This document shows positions 38,301 through 53,300 of a stretch of DNA of 64,000 bases, one piece after another. Source of the DNA: Liolophura sinensis (lineage: Eukaryota; Mollusca; Polyplacophora; Chitonida; Chitonidae); the NCBI RefSeq assembly GCF_032854445.1, contig NC_088305.1:14743717-14807716 (forward strand). The letters run 5' to 3'. Under the pieces are notes generated by a model. That model was not told the origin of the DNA. It saw nothing but the letters and a program-made list of their open reading frames with translations, and did not search any database. The position numbers and the translations under genes are program-made. The first letter of the stretch is position 1. Each line of letters starts with the position of its first letter.

Positions 38301-41300
38301 GAATAGGCCTGTTTCTACTTTCCAAACACTGTTTATCATACTCTTATAAAAATGTACAAACATTTCAGACGGCGGAGTATAAATGAACTCGGGACGTAAA
38401 TAACAATCGACCGTCATGTTCATCACGTTTGAGCTGTGACAACCACCAAACCACAGCAGGAACATGACTTTGAGCTTGACCTCACGCGCATATGACAACC
38501 ACCAAAACACTATAAGATTATGACCTTTGAGTTTGATCTCAGTGCCACTGGATAAACACCAAGCAGCAGCAGAATCACGACTTTCGAGATTTTCATCGTT
38601 GAATGAAATTGGGGAAATATTTATTTGCTGCTGTTAAACTCAGAGAAATTGTTACATGAAAATATCACCCATGTGGTGTTTTTTTTCTGATGAAGACTTT
38701 GAATAAATACATCCATTACTTATATTATGCAATGAGCTGTACGCTTACGGAAAGAAGTAAACTAACCAAGCTCACACACATCTGACATCCACCAAACCTC
38801 AGCAGTTTGACCTCGCGCATGTGACAACCTTCGAACCATAGAGGACATAGCTGTGTGTCAGGTACACTTGTGTACTATAGAATAATGCCTCGATGGGATT
38901 AAAAAATATTGCATTTTATTAGTTTTGTTTAGGAATGAAGAATCTCCGACAGAACGTCCTAAAAAGGCAGGATTAGAAAGTATTGCCGTATTAAAACATT
39001 GCTATACAGAATGTTACTAAACACTACAGCAGTTGATGAAATGTCAAGAATAATACGCTGAGTCGGAACAATGGCATCAGCCATTTGGAAATGATGAATT
39101 GTAACATTCTAGGAGGGGAAAAGACGTGAAACTTCTACACATGGCTCCCATATATAGAGTAAAGATGAACCAAGCATAAGTCAACATGAAATGGTGAATC
39201 TCAACCAAGCGGATAAGGCGGCTCAAAGTTTCTTGCATTATCTTGCCTTATAGAGGAGTAGGGCGCACCATTTCAATGCAAGGATTTTCAAGGCCTATTG
39301 GCTGATTTGTTTCTTACACTGAGCATCTAACGGGCACAATCCCTACCATTTGTCTTCGTCATGATTAGTCGCTTTTCCGCTGCAACATAACCTCTCCTCT
39401 TTTCTGTATAGAACTCCCAGTGGATCAGACGGAATCAATAGTTTCGATCCAGAATTTAAGAGGGTGAAGGTCATTGGGTTTCCAAATATCGTCATTGAAA
39501 GGGGCAAATCCTTTTGACTTTCTTATCTCAGAGATCACAAGATGAATTTCAAGAGTAACTTCTGAATTAAGCGAGACGATGTTTGACATGGGATCGGGGC
39601 ATTTCGATTCTTCACAGACTTACACTTATCGACAGTAGGGCATTAGTGTCCAGATAATTCCCCATCTTGGCAGATTCTTAGATTTCCATTTACCTCTCTC
39701 TGTGGTCGTTACAAAAGCAGAGTGACGGCCCTGATCCTAAATCCTGAAAGATTATTTCATGAGGGCAGTTAAAATCCCAGTTTTCATCCAGGCTGTGTAA
39801 CACCGGGAGAGCGATAGCTGTTCCTACTTGCTGGCTTCCTATAAATGTTCCAGAAACTTCGTATATCATTTTCTTTTCCAAAGCGAACGCCACTTAGTCA
39901 TACGTATATATAAGTTGTTAAGAAGTAGGCCTGTAATTCGTTCTGTGCCAGCACATTTCTGCACGCGAATCTTTAACTGGTGACACTCCAAGCACGCTAA
40001 CCTCGGGCGAAGGGGCCTCCGCGGCTCAGTTGGTTAGCGCGCTATCGCCGCGTGATGACCCACCAGCCTCTCACCAATGCGGTCGCTGTGAGTTAAAGTC
40101 CAGCTCATGCTGGCTTCCTCTCCGGCCGCACGTGGGAAGGTCTCCAGCAACCTGCGGATGATCGTGGGTTTCCCCCGGGCTCTACCCGGTTTCCTCCCAC
40201 CATAATGAATAAGTGAAATATTCTTGAGTACGGCGTAAAACACCAATCAAATAAATAAATAATAAATAACTAACCCCGGGCGGATACGTCTTCTGGTACA
40301 TCTATGACCTGCAACATAATTTCCTTCCCACAACTCCCCGAATGTACATGACGTATTATACAATGCTTACAAATTTCGACATGTTTTTATTCTCCAATGT
40401 TAATTTTTTTTGAAGTTTTTTATTGGCTTAGTGTTTTACACGCTACTCATGAATATTTCACTTACACGACGGCGGCCAGCATTACTGTCTGAGGAAATCG
40501 GGCAGAACCGGAGGAAAACCCATGATCATCTGCTTGCTGGCAGATCCCACGTACGACTGGAGAGGAAGCCACCATGAGCCGGATTTGAACTCACAGCGAC
40601 CGAATTGGTGGGACGCTCCCGCATAACTACTAGTTCACAGAGCACCCCAGCCCTTCCACCCCCCACCCTCCCTCCCCACCCCTCAACTCCGCCAAAGTAA
40701 ACTTATTGTCTTATTAATTAATTAACAGCTCTAGATTGATATCATCCAACCAGTTCCTTACCTGAGTGTCAAATACATCTACTGAAATTCATGAAATGTA
40801 CGTGCAGCAGATACCTGTTGTTTATCTACTGCTGGATTTGGCATTAATGCTGTTCAGTGGTCATATATGGCAAGTTTTTGTCGTTTTCTGAGAACGTGAC
40901 ATCTATGGAAACCTGAAAGGACGTCTTGAACGAAAGCGCAAACTACTTCCATAAACAAATCAATTGTTTTTCTTTGTAAGCGGTATTTAACCTTTTTAAT
41001 ATCTATTCAAATTTTACAGCATGCATCCTGATACAAATACCGATTTATGTCTCTTACGCTTGCATTTGCGCATGTCTCAGGGAAGCAGAGGAGAAATATT
41101 CGATTTAAGACGAGATGACAGTCAGATTCAAGGAAAAATGTCACGTTCAATGAAATTCCCAATAGATTGAAAAGCTCTAAGTGAGAGCGTTTGTCTTTGG
41201 ATTGTTCCTTTGAAGCAAAAAATATCATTTTTATTTTCGATTTTGTATTTCTTTTTTTTCACTGATTTCAGTTACACAGTTACGTAACAACTGTTGAAAA

Positions 41301-44300
41301 GAAATTGCGCAATATTTAATCCTCCTCACATTCTATCAAGTAACAGTGAGGATTGATCAAAAGAGACAAATTTTAGGACACTGAGTTTCTGAAATGATGA
41401 TGATTACAGACACTGAAGTTCGGGGATAGTTTTTATTTAGGCTTTTGTATTTGGGAATTTTTCTTGACAAAGGCGTTTTTTGTGATTCTCCATAAACAGC
41501 CATGGAGAAAACCAAGTTAAATATTGTTTACATCCTGCCTCTTTTTGTAACAGTCTTAGGTCTTTCTCAGACAGAACGACTTACACTATAATACCACAAA
41601 TGGTCGTGTATGTTTCTTTATTCATTTTATTACACAGCAATATTTCACTAAAATACGATGACCATCAACAGGTCACTGACAAACCTCCTCACTTAGAGCA
41701 CCAACAGGACCTAAACTCGAATCTACTACTCCACTGGTCCACGGCCGATCAGCTTTGACCAGAGTATCACTGTAGGCAAATGGAGCAAGCATGGTCCCTA
41801 GTCTGTTATGGATTCGACAGTGTTGTTAAATCGTTTATTGCCTTATCTCCATTCTCTCGCAGTAAAGCGCATTAAAACCGTGGCTTTTTCGCAAAACGGC
41901 GGCCTGGGTCACTTTCTTCAAACGCAGTAGTAATTTATGTCTGGCGTAAATTCTACATTATATAATTTATAAATTATACAGATCCAAATTTTACATACAA
42001 CATATACAATGAATCGTTACTCCACCACTATATAGACCTTATCAGTTTCGTAGCGACACCCCTGTAAAGCGGGCACCAGACGCCATCCTGTCGTGCATTT
42101 GACAACAGAAGAGGAGTTGGTCAAGGGTTGATGTCGCGGCGTTAAGCAACTTTTTTTACTCGAAATTCTTATCGACAACTAATTTTAATGAGAATGGGAA
42201 ATATAAAGACACCGTTAAACTGGTCAGCAATATGCCTGCACACGAAAAGCATAGAACATTGTAATGAAACTAATTTCAAACAGGGAAGCCTTGTTTGATT
42301 TCGGTGAATGGATCACCGGTGCGGCTTTATGAACAAGGCAAACAACTCCATTATTTCTCCCGAGTCCAAATAATCGCCAAACACAGTAATCGATCTTACG
42401 CGCATGAATAATTGGATATGGATGTCTATTATCTACTGTAACTTTCAAAAAAAGAAGACTGTCAAAATATTTGACGTTTAAAAGGAATATTGAAGTAAGA
42501 TTTTGAAGAGGTTTAAATCAGTATTTAAATCATCTGTTTGTCGAGTTCCTAACTGCAGTTAGTTTATAGCTAATAAAACACAAAAATGCGAATTTTACAT
42601 TGATTCTCACGGTAAAAATTATCATCACCGTTAATGGTTATTTGTCCATGAAGGTTTTTTTTGTGAAGCAAAGATCTTGCATTTATCCCGAAATTCCGTT
42701 TTCTAAAAGTGTTTAATATGAAGAACCCGTGGAAAGGTCTGCCAGCAACCTGCGGATGATCCTGGGTTTCCCCCGGGCTCTGCTAGGTTTCCACCCAACA
42801 TAATGCTGGCCGCCGTCGTATAAGTGAAATATTCTTGAGTACGGCGTAAAACACCAGTCAAATAAATAAATAAATATGAAGAACCTATATGACAGCTACA
42901 AATAACATCTACTAGGAAGAAATTTTAAAGATTCTTTGAATGGCTTCTAATAGGATTTAAATCAATGACTGGGTGAAGAAAGATTACAATTCCAACAAGT
43001 TTCCGTTATGTATTGTCATATCTAATGTTATTACCAGCTAGAATATAAAGTTTTTATCAACAAACCTTCCTACACTGAAACGATAGATCAGATATTCTAT
43101 TCTTTATTTATTTATTTTTATTTATCTGATTGGTGTTTTACGCCATACTCAAGAATATTTTACTTATACGACGGCGGCCAGCATTATGGTGGGAGGAAAC
43201 CGGGCACAGCCCGGAGGAAACTCACGACCATCCGTAGGTTGTTGAGAGACCTTCCCAAGTACGGCTGGAGAGGAAGCCAGCATGATTCTATTCATTATGT
43301 AAGGCACACGTGTGTATGAATATATTAATATGCCATTAAATGTTAGAGATATGCCACCTCCGCTTTAGAACACTCCAACAGTTGAAATATATAGATATAT
43401 AAATCATATATGGAATGTTTAGCCGTTAATTTGGGTAGATTTAATTCATGTTATATAACTTTCTATTTCCTTCGAATGAGATAACGTTTTGGAATCTGTT
43501 CTTTAGTTTCGTTTGTCCGCTTTCGTCATTGTTTAATCAGACTTCACTTAATTAGAACTTTTTTCTTTCAAAAGCTAAGCAAACCTCCAGTATACCTTGA
43601 CAATCAACGCAATAGGTTGTACATGTAATAACAGTAAAATTACCGTATTTCTGCTCGGCCCAACGAGTCAGAAAGACGTTGTTATTAAACAATCAGTTAA
43701 AATGACCTTACCATCAAAGGATTTTGCCGGAGACCAAGCTAATCCCGAATCAAACTCGTACCAAGATAATTAAGAAGGAACCATGTGGCGTTGAGGTTTA
43801 TGCAAATGAGCTGGCTGGTTTGACAATTAATCAATTATTAAAAAAGAAAACGGCTCGCATTTGCAAGTGATCGAGTTAACCTTCATCATCAATATATGCT
43901 TTCTAAAAGCGACTGTGTGTCTCTAAAAGCGACAAATTTGAACATGCACGTGGGTGTGCATTTTTGTACTTTGTACCACTTGTACACAGTAGTTTCGGAG
44001 TGCAGTGAAAACATGCGAAATGATGCTGAATGCGCCTGACTGTGCGATATAACAAGACTTACAACATCGAGGGTAAAACCAGACCAGCGACAACAGTGTG
44101 ATAGCTGCCAAATGGTCACATGTAACTCCTGAAATACGGTCTCCTCTCTCTTCTACTCAGGTATATACTGGTACAATAACAATATAGATAAAGAGAGTAT
44201 TCACTTCCACTTTAAAATGGCGTTTGCAGGTTCAACTTCACAGAAGAATATGTATTACGTGCAAATCCTTTTGTCTAGGACGCCCCAAAATTTTGTGCGT

Positions 44301-47300
44301 GTAATACGTATGCTCAACGTTTTAAATATTGTGACCAAAAAAAAACGACATTGAGGATTAGCACAGTATTTTGTGGGAATATGTGGTTTAAATGTAGAAT
44401 TTATTTATTTATTTCATTGGTGTTTTACGCGTTACTCAAGAATATTTCACTTATACGACGGCGGTCAGCATTATGGTGGGAGGAAACCGGACACAGCCCG
44501 GGGGAACCTATGGCAGACCTTCCCACGCACGGCAGGAGAGTAAATGTAGAATATAAAATAAATCATATTTTGCTGATCATATTAAGTTAAGCACGTCATT
44601 TTTTTTGTCCCGAGCTGTAAATTTTGACAAATGCTCGACCAAGCATTTTGGAGGAGATTTAATGTTGTCCAGTATAAACCATCTAATTAAAGGGATATAG
44701 AGAATCGTTTCTGATTGGCTGGTGTAAAAGATAGGCGAGTCGAGGTTACGCCTAGACATAGCTGAATTTATAGAAATGGCAGATTTATTCAAGCGTGACA
44801 CCAGCTGTAGGGTTTACTGTCAGGCAATATCCCTTTAAAATGAATGGTAAAACATGGGCTTTAAAAGTTCGCTTAACACTTTCCTTATTTTATACCAAAA
44901 TTGCTGAATTTTTCCGTTTAAATATGCTTTTCCATCTCGTTTCCGCTCCTATTGCCCACACAAGGTCATTCGAGCCCTGCAGTATAGGTTATATTGATCT
45001 ACTTCCGACAGACCCGTGCAGGTTGTCGTGGGGACATCTGCTGATCGTTTGAGCAACACGTTAATCTCAACTTATAAGATTTCAGTGGAGATTATTGGTG
45101 TAAATTGTTCTGGCATTTCATTCTGAGTGGCGGTCTGATGGGCACAGTACATTTAATATAACCGCATGACCCATTTCCGCTTTGCTCGTAGGTTTCCGTT
45201 AAACTTGAATTCATCCAAACCAAATCGAAGCATCGAAATATTACGATGCTCCAGTTTGCCTGATTGTTTTTCGTTCAGGCCACAGATTCACTTTGCGATC
45301 AAAAAAATCGTATACTCTGTATTAGCAGGCTACAAACCCTTCTGAGATTATGTCTTCTTCGCCTCCCACGCCATCACCAACCATTACTAAGTTTATCTCA
45401 ATGTTTGCACTGCCTTTGAAAACATATTTATGCTACATACCCTACTTACATTGGGTAAAGATGCTACCATGTGTGAATTTTTTTGCTTCCAAATACATGT
45501 ACCTTTTAGTGAAAACAATGCAGAGAGTTATCTCTGATGTGAGGCTGTATGGCTAAGAAGCTGTCAATATCAAGCGCAAACGTCCTGACTGAGCGAATAG
45601 ATTGTACAAGACATTAAGCGTTCTATTTTAACATATTGTTGGTGTAAACGTTTGGGAAATATTTACCGATTGTGCAGGCAATTGTACTGTAGCACATTAT
45701 TGGTGGGCTAAAAAAATGCATCAATTGCTAGTAGCCCTCCGTCGGAAATACAATCATCTTGTTTTTCATTCGATGGTGTTTACAACGTACTTGATTAACC
45801 AATTCATTTCTGTCTGACCCAATGTGTTACTTTTTACTGCCTTGCTCTTTGACATCATTCTGCCTACTGTGTCCATCGTTTTTCTTGATAGAAAAATAAA
45901 TATTAAACCTTTCAAACTGCCCAAATTAGGTGCTTCAAATTTCATCTTTACTGTATGTAATGTAGTTTTTTTTTCTTAGTTATCCATTGATATTTAAGTG
46001 ATTTCGCAAACTACAGTGCCATAGGTAATTGACAGATGTAATTTGTCAGTGTCTGGATCTGGACCGGATTTGTTATCCAGAGTCACAAACAGTCCGTTAT
46101 CTAGAGTCACAAACAGTCCTTTGTCCAGAGACACAAGCAGTTTGTTATCCAGAGTCACAAACAGTCCGTTATCCAGAGACACAAACAGTCCGTTATCCAG
46201 AGACACAAACAGTCCGTTATCCAGAGACACAAACAGTCCGTTATCCAGAGACACAAACAGTCCGTTATCCAGAGTCACAAACAGTCCGTTATCCAGAGAC
46301 ACAAACAGTCCGTTATCCAGAGACACAAATAGTCCGTTATCCAGAGACACACACAGTCCGTTATCTAGAATCACAAACAGTCCTTTGTCCAGAGTCACAA
46401 ACAGTCCTTTATCCCGAGAGAGAGACAGTCCGTAATCCAGAGTCACAAACAGTCCGTTATCCAGAGTCACAAACAGTCTGTTTTCCAGAGCCACAAACAG
46501 TCCATTGTCCAGAGTCACAAACAGTCCGTTGTTCAGAGTCTCAAGCAGTGCGATATCAAGAGACACAAACAGTCCGTCATGCAGAGACACAAACAATCCG
46601 ATATGGGGAGTCACAAACAGTTCCCTGATCAGAGTCACAAACAGTCGGTTATATAGAGACACAAACAGTCCGTTATCGTGAGACACATACAGTCCGTTAT
46701 CCAGATTCGCAAACAGTCCGTTATCTAGACACACAGACAGTCCGTTATGCAGAGACACAAACAGTCCGCTATCAAGATTCACAAACAGTCTGTTATCAAG
46801 TCACAAACAGTGCGTTATCCAGAGACACAAACAGTCCGTCATCCAGACTCACAAACAGTCCTTTGTTTAGAGTCACAAGCAGTCCGTTATCCAGAGACAC
46901 AAACAGTCCGTTATCCAGAACAACAAACAGTCCTTTGTCCAGAGTCACAAACAGTCCATTATCCAGTGACACACCATGACGTAACAGATTTTTGAAAAAA
47001 TTCCTCCACTAGCATGTTGCTCAGTGTCACAAATGAATCCTTTCTTTTCAATTCTCAATATGTAATTGTAACAATTAAAAATGTATGCATGTGTGTGCCT
47101 TTATTATACTCACAGCCACACATTTAGAGATGCGGTCTACACTTGTATGTATGGGTGTGTATATCGGTGTGTATGTACATACATACATACATATATACAT
47201 ACTTTGTACTTAACAATTTTCAGTCATATGGCGACGAGGAGATATTGGGTGTGTGGTTCATGCACTGTGTCTTCTTGTGGCAGGGTGAGTTCATGCCGCC

Positions 47301-50300
47301 AAAGTGCAGTCGCCACTAAAGTATCATACCCAAGACACCAGACATGACACTCCAACCAGTCCCATTATAGTGACACCGGAGAAACGAATCATGTTTTCTT
47401 GCTCTAACCTCTCATGTGCTGAGGTTTACACTTGTAGCGCAAGCGTATATACGCACATATATGACAGTCAACTTACCACGTCTATTATTTGAGCTAACGC
47501 TAATCCAAACGTAACGTTTAGAGCGTCACTGGCGTTTCTGGACGGCCGGATTCTTTTGTCGTATTTCACCATTAAATCACGAACTAGCCGGTACTCAAAT
47601 TCATCTCCAAACACCATGATCACTGCAAAATAGAGACAGTGAGATTTATTCAAAACAAAAATAGACGAAATGACACTCAGTCTGGCATTAGCCAGAACTT
47701 CACCCAGTCACCAAATATAATAATCAGTGAATGACATTAAATCATGCATCATGTTAATCTTAATGGAGAATAATAAGTTAAAATAAAGGCAATGACATTT
47801 AACCATGCCCAAAACGCATCCCAAAACAAAATTAACATTGACAATAGCGGTAACACCATTCAATCATCCACCATGTTCAACTTAAAACCCAATAATAATT
47901 TAAAACAGAAGGTATGACATAAATCACACAAAATCTTAAAAAGGAATAATCGTTGAAAATAAACACAGTGACACTTAAGAAGTCGCTAAGCTCATTTAAA
48001 AGAAACAATAACTATTGAAAATGGAAGATTTTGCACGAAATCAAATTCGTTGCCTAAACTTCAACAAACACAGTAATCACTGAAATGAGAGGCAATATCA
48101 TGAGACCCAGCCCAATTTAATACGACAACAACGCACCGGAAGCTATTATCACTGAAAATAGAGGCAATTACATTGAATCAAGCACTATTCAGTACTTAGA
48201 AATCACCAAATACCACAATCAGCGGCAATGGAGACGATAATCTCGAATCAAACACTACCCAGCACATATCTCATCACCAAAGACAATAACCAGTGGAGAT
48301 AAACTCATAACTTTAAATTGAGCACTAGCAGGGTGCTAACACTCCAAAATTAACCTAACATTCAGCTCAATTCTTGATCGTTTATGCCATGGTTATGCCA
48401 TCCGAATGAGGTAGTGATCTCTGGTAAAGCCTGTGTAAACATTCTGCGTCAATGTAAATACGGTGAATATGTGTGGACACGGTGGGACAGTGTAAATATA
48501 GCGAATGTGTGTGGACATGGCGGGACAGTGTAAATATGGTGAATATGTGTAGACATCGTAGGCCAGTGTAAATCTGGGGAATATATGTGTGGATATGGTG
48601 TGACGGCGTAAATATGGTAAATATGTGGTGAATATGTGTGGACAAGGTGGGTCAGTGTAAAAACGGTGAATATGTGTTGACATTATAGGGCAGTGAAAAT
48701 CTGGCGAATATGTTTGAGCATGGTGGGCTACTGTAAATAGGGCAAATTTGGGGAACATGGTGAGTCAGTGTAAATCTGGCGAATATGTGTTGATATGGTG
48801 GGGCAGTGTAAACATGTGTGGACATGACGGGGCAGTGTAAATCTGACGAATATGTGTTGATATGGTGGGGCAGTGTAAACATGTGTGGACATGACGGTAC
48901 AGTGTAAATCTGGCGAATATGTGTTGACATGGTGGGGCAGTGCAAATATGTGTGGACATGACGGGGACAGTATAAATCTGGTGAATACGTGTTGACATGG
49001 TGGGGCAGTGTAAACATGTGTGGACATGACGGGACAGTGTAAATCTGGCGAATATGTGTTGACATGGTGGGGCAGTGAAAACATGTGTGGACATGACGGG
49101 ACAGTGTAAATCGTTGAATACGTGCTGATATGGTGGAGCAGTGTAAACATGTATGTACATGACGGGACAGTGTAAATCTGTTGAATACGTGCTGACATGG
49201 TGGAGCAGTGTAAACATGTGTGGACATGACGGGACAGTGTAAATCTGTTGAATACGTGCTGACATGGTGGAGCAGTGTAAACATGTGTGGACATGACGGG
49301 ACAGTGTAAATCTGGCGAATATGTGTTGACATGGTGGGGCAGTGAAAACATGTGTGGACATGACGGGACAGTGTAAATCGTTGAATACGTGCTGATATGG
49401 TGGAGCAGTGTAAACATGTATGTACATGACGGGACAGTGTAAATCTGTTGAATACGTGCTGACATGGTGGAGCAGTGTAAACATGTGTGGACATGGTGGG
49501 ACAGTGTAAATCTGGTGAATACGTGTTGACATGATGGGCTAGTGTGAATATGGTGTATATGTGTGGACATGATAGGCCAGTGTAAATCTGGTGAATAAAT
49601 GTGGACATGATGGAGCAGGGTAAATTTGGTGAATATGTGTGGACATGATAGGCCAGTGTAAATATGGTGAATATGTGTGGACATGATAGGCCAGTGTAAA
49701 TATGGTGAATATGTATGGACATGATGGGCCAGTGTAAATCTGGTGAATATATGTGGACATGATGGGACAGTGTAAATCTGGTGAATATATGTGGACATGA
49801 TGGAGCAGTGTAAATTTGGTGAAAATGTGGACGTGATAGGCCAGTGTAAATATGGTGAATATGTGTTGACATGGTGGGGCAGTGTAAACATGTGTGGACA
49901 TGACGGGACAGTGTAAATCTGGTGAATACGTGTTGACATGATGGGCCAGTGTAAATATGGTGAATATGTGTGGACATGATAGGTCAGTGTAAATATGGTC
50001 AATATATGTTGACATGATGGAGCAGGGTAAATTTGGTGAATATGCGTGGACATGGTGGGACAGTGTAAATCTATTTATTTATTTATTTATTTATTTATTT
50101 ATTTGATTCGTGTTTTACGCCGTACTCAAGAAAATTTCACTTATATGACGGCAGCCAGCTTTATGGTGGGTGGAAACCGGGCACAGCCCGGGGGAAACTC
50201 ACGACCATCCGCAGGTTGCTGGCAGACCTTCCCATGTTCGGCCGGAGAGGAAGCCAGCATGAGCTGGACTTGAACTCACAGCGATCGCACATTGGTGAGA

Positions 50301-53300
50301 GACTCCTGGGTCATTACGCTGCTTAAACATAACGAGTTAACATAAACATGATGAGTTCATGTGAACTCTGTGTGAACTTGATGAGTCAATGTAAATATAT
50401 GTGTTGGAATACTGAAGACCAAATATTCACTTGTGCGACATTAATTTATTTATTGAATATTCCACTGATACAAAGGCTGCCCATATTATGGCGGGAAGAA
50501 ACCGATGAAAGCCCGAGAGAAACCACAGGCCAAAAACATAGGTGGCGATAACTACGATAAACAAACCATTTTTGGCTTGCGACAGAAGGAAGAACAGTGG
50601 TAACGTTGATGTATAAGGATACTTTGTCTCAGAAAGCAATGACGATGGAATACTTATGTAACTGCAACTGTATTTTATTATACGATTATATTTTGTTCGC
50701 CGTGAAAGTAGCATATTTGTGGACAATATCTGATGGCCACTCGCCTCGGCAGTTGAAGGCTGTCATACTTTCTTCGGTGACTGGAGCAGACGGCGTTAGT
50801 CTCGCGCCATCGCGGACATATCATGTGTAACAGATCGCATCACGCACGCTATTTTTCCCCGGAGAATTTCTCCATGAGGCATTGAAATGAGCCGACGCAA
50901 AGAGACCATTCGGTCAGTTTATCCACTTTACCGATGCTTCAGTCGTCGGGCGGATTGATCTGGCGGTGAATAGATCTCCATATTTATTACTCCGCCAAGG
51001 GACCGAGTAGCCTTTGTTACCTCGCGGTTCATTGGTTCACGAGAGGCTGAACATTGCCCAATGGAGCTTGTTCACTGATAACGCACCAGACGGCCAATAA
51101 CGTCAGACTTGGTTAAGTACCGCCGTGTGGTGTGAATTCTTCGCGGTAATCTGAATGAAACATCTCCGTACATGTATATACGCCTGGAGATATAAAGTTT
51201 TGAGCATAACTACGATAAATGCAGTATATTAAGTAATCTTGTTCGAAAATAATAACAAGACAGGAGATCTACCAAGGTGACGACTGCAGTATCTGAAGAT
51301 CTGTACCGGCGATCGCAGTATGACTATGGAGAAGTAAACGTGTCAATAGCGCAGTTTGAGTTCAAACTCTATTGTCACCGATGGTAAAGGCCCTGCTGCA
51401 CCATTTGAATTGTCATAAATGTTTGGCAACTACCTTTGATTACATGTACCATAAGATGGACAAAAACTTCAAAAAAGTTGTTCAGAGTAGACGATCGTTG
51501 GAATGTTTATGAACTGGTAAGTTGTTGAAAGAAAGGGCTGTCTCGGTGTCTCCGGAATATGACGAAACAGATCATCTGTAAATCTATGTAAAAAAGTTGC
51601 CCTTACACTTTAAGTCACATGAAATTAAGTTCAATGAAAATCTCAGCTATTGTTTGGTCTGTCAGCAACCGGCGGATGGATGGTCATGGATTTCCCCCGG
51701 GCTCTGACCACCATAAGAGCTGATCGCCGTCGTACAAGTGAAACATTTTTGAGTATGACGTAAAACACCAATCAGATAAATAAATCTCCGCTGTTTTATC
51801 AATATGAAACAATCATATTATCAAGTCCAGAAAGTTTGACCAATATTTCAGAAAACTTTTATTAGGAACAAGGAATAAGATTTTCTTCAATTTTTAGCAC
51901 GATTGAAAAGGAAAGACTTAAAAAGGAATTATTAATATCAAATTGTCATGTTCGCCGCGTTCATCTCACAATTCCAATCCATCATATTTCAAACTAAGGT
52001 AAGATAATATTCTATTATAAATACAAGTAAAAATACAAGTTATAAATACTATCCGCTCAATTCACGTTAAAAGCAAAACATTCATTTTGAAATAATTTCT
52101 GGAATCTTCAGGGAAATGAAGAGAATTATAATAGCCTCACGTTACTGGATACATTGTTTTATGACAGCCAGAAGTATTTCCACATGCCTATCGCGCAGTG
52201 ATCGATTCCTGTGAGCCCTACGTTTCACATATAAAACTATTCATCGACATATAAGCAAAACAAATCTCGAATGCATCGTTTGACTTTGTCAAAATAACTA
52301 AATACATGACATGAATAACTTACTTTATTTTTTGCGGGCTAAAGAAATAATGTTTACAAAAAAAACAGAAACTGATTATTTTACAATAAGAACGGGACTT
52401 CTGAAGAAAAAAAGGCAAAGCTCACAGACGTGCACTAGAACATAAATTGTGAAGTGTAATATCGCTTAATAAGAATCGCAGGAGTGATTGATAAGGACAC
52501 TTCTACTTCACATACAATAAGTGTTATCTTCCCATGTGCTTTTCGGAGTGCTACTGTTGTTGTCGTAAAGGTACAGGTGACATTTGAGCGGGGATTGAGT
52601 GCTTTTTGGACCGCCACAGTAAGTAACATCCACTAACGGACAAACAGCCGTTTATACATATTCCAATTCCCCTGATGTCTATTAGATTCACGAGCTCCCT
52701 TGTTGGTCACTACCTCATAATTTCTTATCTCCTCCTGAATTGATGCTTTGTAGTGGACAGGATGGAAGAGCAACGAACCATAGTATTAGATAGTCCTTCA
52801 ATCTAGAAGGACCGGAAACTAGGACAGCGCCATGTTATATTGATCCGCCAGTGGTCAGTCGGGCGCAGCACAGCGGCTCTCGCCGCGACGTTGAAAAGCT
52901 CTTCCACCGCCATCAAATAGCACGTATTTACTGGATAATGATCACCTTTTAATTAAGTCACACATCGTTAAGAAATCAACTGAAGTCGTAAAACTGGTGT
53001 GTATTGGAAAACGCAATTGCTTCTATCACCTCCAGACTCCTTCTATTTATCTACCGAACATAAAGAGACCTATAGTATTTCTGGCACAATGTCATCTTGG
53101 CACAAACCAATCCTTTAGCATGCCCCAGTGTTATATTGCCTGTCTGCCGAGGAAGCATTTAGACAAGTCGTTAAAAGACGTACGTTTATCACTCAGTGCA
53201 TGTTCCCTAGGCCAGTTTTCGTCAGAGGATTTCCCTTGTTTTTCCCGCGAATATTAACAAATTCATTTATTGTCGGATGTCTTCGTGAAAATTATTAAAG

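Noticed and set aside
45994-46782. 262-codon minus frame with DNGLFVSL repeats
   Set aside because: It is the 24-bp minisatellite; the opposite strand is equally open.
48652-50053. Two 441-codon minus-strand frames rich in His, Ser, Tyr
   Set aside because: They are products of the stop-free 38/67-bp satellite in an nAChR intron; overlapping frames carry the same motif.
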